NCBI GenBank assembly: GCA_018398805.1
Contig: JAGFBZ010000184.1
Location: 730,073 to 794,072, forward strand
Direction of reading: 5' to 3'
DNA: 64,000 nt
Origin: Hirundichthys speculiger
Lineage: Eukaryota; Chordata; Actinopteri; Beloniformes; Exocoetidae
Shown in pieces: positions 59,411 to 64,000 of this stretch. The notes under the pieces were generated by a model. The model had not been told where the DNA came from. It saw only the letters and a list, made by a program, of their open reading frames with translations, and did not search any database. Every line of letters starts with the position of its first letter. Positions within the stretch are counted from its first letter, which is position 1. The position numbers were made by a program, and so were the translations under genes.

Positions 59411-61265
59411 GATAATAATTATTTAGGTGAGTGATTACCTCTGTGTGTATATCTGGGTTTGCTTGGAGAAGCAGTACTTTCTGGTGCTTTTGGTAAAGGT
59501 CCTCACAAGCTGGCTTGCCCTTTGTGTAAAAGGAAGAGCATTTCCTTTTTGGATTTGGAAGACACAGTTTACTAGGTATTAAGAAACTAGGTATTGACAC
59601 TAAGTGATTATCTGACTCCAAGTTTACATTAGTTAAACACACACAAAGACAGCAAGAGGAATGGAGGAGGTAGAAAAAATACAAATGAGAAGAGAAATTG
59701 GAGGACAGGATTTTACTGTTAACAAAGGGAAGTTGGCTGTCTTTCAAAAAGGACGTGTGGCAGCTAAGAAAGATGAAGCACTTCAGTATTCATTTACATC
59801 AGGCCTGACAATTCCCTCACATCTCCCCAAGAGCCACACAACTCTGGCTCAGAGATTCCTAAAGAGGGTCCTTCTTCTAGCTCCCTCTCTGTGCTTTGAC
59901 TTTTCTTTTTTTTCTCCCTCCTTTCTCTTTTTCCTTTTTTTTATATTCACTCCCACACTCTTGTGCTCTCATGTGCTTGCCAGTCTTCAATCATCCATCA
60001 TGAAAGTGTCTGTCTGAGCGTCTTAACTATCCTCTGTGAGGCAAACACTTGTCTGGGGCTGCCTTCATCCCCTAAAGGCGTTTTTTGACTTGGACTTATT
60101 TCCCTCCTCACACCTTTCAACTCTAAAGAGCTGACAACAAGTGAGAGCGACAAGGCAAGATAAATATCAGGAAGAAAGACAAGAACATAGATGAGTGGAG
60201 CATGTCATCAACCGATGGACTGCAGAAAGTGAAAATGATGAATGAAATGAAAAATAGATGTAAAAAGAATAGATTAAAATGAGAGAAAGATCTCAAACAG
60301 AAAGGTAAAGCAAGCAAATGACCTCATGAAGAGGCAAAAGGACACAGTAAGGCAAAAGACAGATGAGGAAAATGGAACAAAAGAGAGGATTCTAGTAAAA
60401 CAGAGTGAGTCACATTTATCAGTGGTTTCATAGTGTGATTCCCAAACACAGGAATTGGAGAGTGCAGTGATGGAAAAGAGTGGGTCAGGGCACATTCAAA
60501 TTTTCTTTTTTTTGGTCGAGAAGGTTGACGGGGCGTCCCTCACATAGAGGTATCGCTCTGGGTTTGAAGTGAAAGAAAACTGCTCCTGCTTTGACGGTAT
60601 TGTCAGCCATGCAGTTTTTAATATTCATGGAGCAGATCAGGAAAGGAGAGGGGAGCAGAGAGGAGATTTTTGGTCAAACAGAAAGCTAATTTGCAGCTGA
60701 GGCAGTTTAGCCTGAGGCTCTTTTTGCTACTGGGGAAATGAACTCGAAGATTAGCCGAATGTATAATTCACACAAAAGTGGTAATATGCATGCACACATA
60801 TGTACTCATGGAGTATGCATGCATTTTTGCAAAATGATGCACACACAGAGCAGCTGACAAGCTCACACTTTCTCTAAGAAGTGTTGCAGTTGTGACCTGC
60901 TGCTAGGTCTTTGCACCTGCATCTTACCCTCAGGCCACTCCCTTAATGACAGTCAATATTGTTTCTTGTAACTATCCATGTTTCGCTTGATTATATTTAT
61001 ACCTCAGCGTTTGGTCATGAGTATATAAAGGCAATGTTAACGTATAATAGTAATCTGTTTTTCTTAACTCAGTCAAATGTTACAATACACTGAAAGTCAT
61101 TTGAAAAAGTCAGCACTCTATTATTCCCTGTAGTTACTTAACATGGTTATTGTTTACTTGTCTCAGTTTTTTGACTCTTTTCATTTGCTTTGCTTGAAAA
61201 CTGAGGTGTTCACTCTCCAGAGTTGGATATGTGTGGTCATCAAAGACATACATCTCATTTTCCAG

Positions 61266-61401
61266 ATCCATGACCGACGTGCAAGTCTTTTTCTGGATGG
61301 GCTTGAGGAGGATGGGACCCCATTTGACACCAAACATCTGAGCAACACACTTTCTGATATCAGTGAGGGTGGCGCTATGTGGGTGGGGCTTAGCTCGAAT
61401 G
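61266..61401 (+). CDS. USH2A: USH2A coding exon (matches human exon 4): end part of LamG-like domain
   Basis: Acceptor CATCTCATTTTCCAG ends at 61265 and donor CGAATG|GTAAGTA starts at 61402. Length is 136 bp, phase 0 in and phase 1 out, as for human exon 4 (c.652-784, from memory). Translation reads IHDRRASLFLDGLEEDGTPF, then DTKHLSNTLSDISEGG and AMWVGLSSNG. Human has VHQTKISFFINGVEKDHTPF and VQIGQSLNG in the same places, one residue shorter overall. This is the last but one strand set of the LamG-like module. The following exon (human LEQFVGRMQDFRLYQ) is not in the window, so the gene is cut by the right edge. Confidence 0.95.
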
Positions 61402-63650
61402 GTAAGTATATGTCTTTGTTAAATCTCTTAGTTTTTTAATTTTCATTTGTTTTGAATATTTTTTTGACAAACTAAATTAATTGAGAGATCTATCTGTACA
61501 GTTTTTTCAGTCCTTGAGTAATACTGTTTTAAAATATCCTCTAGATCTGAACTGCAATGTATTTAATAAGACATTCACCTAATGTGTAGGTTATGTTCAA
61601 TTCTGCAAGCAACGGAGTTTTCTGTAGTAAGTTAATAGCATTTGAAAACATTTAAAACCTTAAAACAATTATCTACAATCATCCTCCTTAATAGACATCA
61701 TCCTCTCTGAGAGAAGAAAAATGACTTCAGGGTTTATCATATCTGTATATCTTAATATGGTGTCAATGACTACTTCACCTTTATTTTCCTTCCAGCCTTT
61801 ATCCTGTTTCAGATTCACAACTAAGATTGATTTGTGCCTGTAAGCCGTTTCAGAGTCAATAGCAGAGAAATTGAGAGAAAAAAATATGTCTGTTCATATT
61901 GAGAGTGATAAACGAGTGTTTTTATTCTCGTTTATCAGCCATTGATCCCTAGTTCACAACAGGTAGCGTCTGATCAGCTGAAGATCACATCAGAGGGGGT
62001 GATCAATGCAAGTGATTGGCCTGGAGGAGTAAGAATGTGTGTACGGGCATGTGTTTGTGTAAGTAAGAGAGAGGATGGTTGTTGAACCCAGGGCATGTGC
62101 CGAGAATTCTAATCATAGGATTGATTATGCAAAAGCTGATCGGATCTATTGATTAACAAGAATGCTTGTATTTGGAAACAAATTGGATAACTGAAATTTG
62201 TAAAGTAAGACAAGAAATTGTCAAGAAAACAACTTTCAGTGCACAACTATAAAGGTCCAGTGAGAAGAAAGTAGTGTAGCAGCAGAAACCAACACACCCT
62301 CCTATACGTCTCCCAAATATTGGGGGCAAAAGAAGCCATGACGTTATCAAAAAGAGAGGGTGGTTCTCGTGCCAGGATTGTCATTTCAGTGAGTCAGGTC
62401 ACTATTATTTGAACAATACTTAAAATTTTGGCATCTAGGCTCAGAGCATATTAGCTCATAGACATTACCTTCATTGTGATACTGCTAGTGATGCACAACA
62501 ATTTAAAGACCCCCATCCTGATCCTAGAATCAGAGCCTGCAGGTGATTGTGGGATATTTGGGCCGCACCAACCTTGGCATTGGTCCCATTGGTTGGTAAA
62601 GCATACCTTTTTTTTTTAAAATGTACCAAAATTTTGATTTGGAAAGTGGAAGTACCTGCTTAGAATGGCTGTAATAAACATTATAAATAATAAATGCCTT
62701 ATTTATATGGCATATAATTAAAACTGAAAGACTACACTTATCCTACAGGACAGAGATTTGAGGCACACTAGCAAATCTATATCAGAAGGGCTGAGAAATA
62801 AAAGACAAGCTGACAATGATAAGCTGATGGTGATCCATTCATTTGAATCAGGTGTGCTGTGTCAAGGAAACATCTAAGACAGCGGTTCTCGAGGACTGGG
62901 TTTGGGTTTTGGGGGCACCCCTGCCCTATACCTTTTAAGAACTGAAGCAGTGTTATAAAGAATGATTGGCCAAAAATTCCTGCACATAAATTTAAGAAAC
63001 TGATAAAGTCACTCTGGAAACAACAAGTTAAAGTTAATGATGCTAAAAATGAATCTATAAGCTGTGACCCACATGTTTTTTTTTCCCTTTTTCTTTTTTT
63101 TTTTTGCGGTTTTTGGCTACATTTTAAATGAAAAATGGCACGTCGAAGAAAGTTACATGTTTTTGCTTGTCTGAGGTTGTATTTTGCCAAGTGGTAAAAC
63201 CCACTATGATCATTAGATTTTATTATGTTTTTTGAAAAAAGAAAAAAAAAAATCAAAAGATCTGGGGTTTCAGTCCTGTGCAAATGTTTTGCGCATGTCT
63301 TACAAATGTTAGTGGTTCAATCCATCTCCTGAAATCAACTTCTATCATCTTTAGAGATGATTGAAGGGTGGGCAGTTGTACTCTCTCTCTCTTTCTCTTT
63401 GGTATATTGACCAAAGCATGTCATAGTCTTCAATTAAGACCTAAGGAAACTTGTAAAATGGGCTATAATATTTCTCCTTTAGGGATTATTTGCTGTCCCT
63501 GAGTCATGGGAGTTGTGGTATTAAAGTGGCATAAAGGAACTTTTTAGCCCAGAATGTCCCGTTTTGGTATGGAGGTTTTGTTTTTTTGATGACACTGTCC
63601 AAGATTTACTCCTGTTCGGTCATTCTCTTTTTTTTTTCTCTCATCATTAC
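61402..63650 (+). other. USH2A: USH2A intron (after exon matching human 4), start
   Basis: It begins GTAAGT. No further usherin exon was found up to the window end. About 61915-62165 contains unique-looking text with TGATTATGC- and GATCAATG-type words that could be a conserved element. The rest is AT-rich with T-runs near 62610 and 63080-63105. Confidence 0.75.
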
Positions 63651-63660
63651 TTTCTTGAGT

Positions 63661-63874
63661 TTTTTTTTTTTTTTTTTTTTTTAAGATTTTTTTTTGGCAC
63701 TAGTGGCTTTTATTTATAGTGGAGAGAGACAGGAAGTGGGACAGAGAGAGAACGGGGAAGACACGCGGCAAAGGGTCAACAAGCCGCGAGTTGAACTCAT
63801 GACCAGCCACATTAGGACTGTAGCCTCTGTATGTGGGCCGCCTGCCCTAACCACTGCTCCACCGGGGCGGCCCC
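63661..63874 (-). repeat. tRNA-derived SINE, copy D, with 15-bp target duplication
   Basis: On the minus strand it begins at about 63874 with GGGGCCGCCCCGGTGGAGCA, then GTGGTTAGGGCAGGCGGCCC; the A-box region is GGAGCAGTGG and the B-box region GAGTTCAACTC. It ends in a run of A, seen here as the T-run at 63661-63682. TTTCTTGAGTTTTTT flanks it at 63651-63665 and 63875-63889, a perfect duplication as made by LINE-driven retroposition. It is the freshest-looking SINE in the window. Confidence 0.85.
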
Positions 63875-64000
63875 TTTCTTGAGTTTTTTAGTCACCTTTG
63901 CCTTGATGTTCACTGTAGCTCTGTGAGCTAGTTGATGAGATAGTGCTGGTGACAGTGTTGTAGAGTGATATGCAGTTGTTGATTGCAGAGACAACAGGAA

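Larger units (their letters stand above)
39018..61265 (+). other. USH2A: USH2A intron (between exons matching human 3 and 4), 22.2 kb
   Basis: Bounded by GTGAGG and CATTTTCCAG. More than half of it consists of recognisable transposable elements listed separately. Stretches 39020-39980, 42760-44180, 46000-47010, 51400-53100, 54250-55360, 55460-56920 and 59420-61260 show no coding signal; 51920-52140 and 52340-52400 are pyrimidine-rich, and about 60560-60780 has unique-looking text that may be conserved. Confidence 0.85.

Noticed and set aside
62777..63283. 168-codon minus-strand frame
   Set aside because: No recognisable domain; a chance open frame in intronic DNA.
61402..64000. Next USH2A exon (human LEQFVGRMQDFRLYQ)
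   Set aside because: I looked for this coding text after 61401 and did not find it; it must lie beyond the window.
1..64000. CRISPR array, bacterial operon, rRNA or provirus
   Set aside because: No regularly spaced repeats, ribosome-binding-site-led gene series, rRNA text, or LTR-bounded gag/pol was seen.

Overview
This is vertebrate nuclear DNA, almost certainly from a teleost fish. Coding sequence is sparse and split into short exons with GT..AG borders. The repeats are typical of ray-finned fish: Rex3-type LINE, Tc1/mariner families, many hAT elements with 8-bp target duplications, tRNA-derived SINEs and (TG)n/(TA)n microsatellites. No bacterial or organellar gene, tRNA, rRNA or CRISPR array is supported.

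The only gene I can identify is the 5' end of USH2A (usherin), on the + strand. Five coding exons are visible: 26885-26986 (signal peptide), 27424-27639 (conserved Cys-rich N-terminus), 27858-28072, 38849-39017 and 61266-61401 (LamG-like jelly-roll). The LamG-like domain is unfinished, so the gene runs on past the right edge. The last three exon ends have the same codon phases I remember for human exons 2, 3 and 4. The segment matching human exon 2 is cut here by two short introns. The 27858-28072 exon cannot be read straight through: its middle lies in a different frame from both ends, as two offsetting 1-base discrepancies would give. A palindromic RFX-type X-box (25014-25026), a GC-richer stretch with a YY1-like site, and a possible non-coding first exon ending at 25721 mark the likely promoter. 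An X-box fits a ciliary/photoreceptor gene.

Layout. 1-5.7 kb: low-repeat AT-rich DNA, possibly the 3'UTR of the upstream neighbour (ESRRG in other vertebrates; synteny inference only). 5.9-13.8 kb: a Tc1-like element, then one Rex3 LINE on the minus strand broken by at least four DNA transposons. 13.8-24 kb: mostly unique DNA with a few candidate conserved non-coding blocks, relic repeats and a 25-bp G run. 24-28.1 kb: USH2A promoter and first exons. 28.1-38.8 kb: intron with a hAT MITE, a foldback element, composite hAT debris and two abutting Tc1-like elements. 39.0-61.3 kb: a 22-kb intron full of nested hAT elements, LINE fragments, SINEs, a (TA)43 tract and a mariner-like element carrying a pogo-like MITE. 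61.4-64 kb: next intron, ending with a young SINE.

No undescribed functional system stands out. The most useful points are the frame problem in the third USH2A coding exon, the X-box, the split of exon 2, and the layered transposon insertions whose target duplications give an order of events. All family names are from memory of sequence features; no database was searched.
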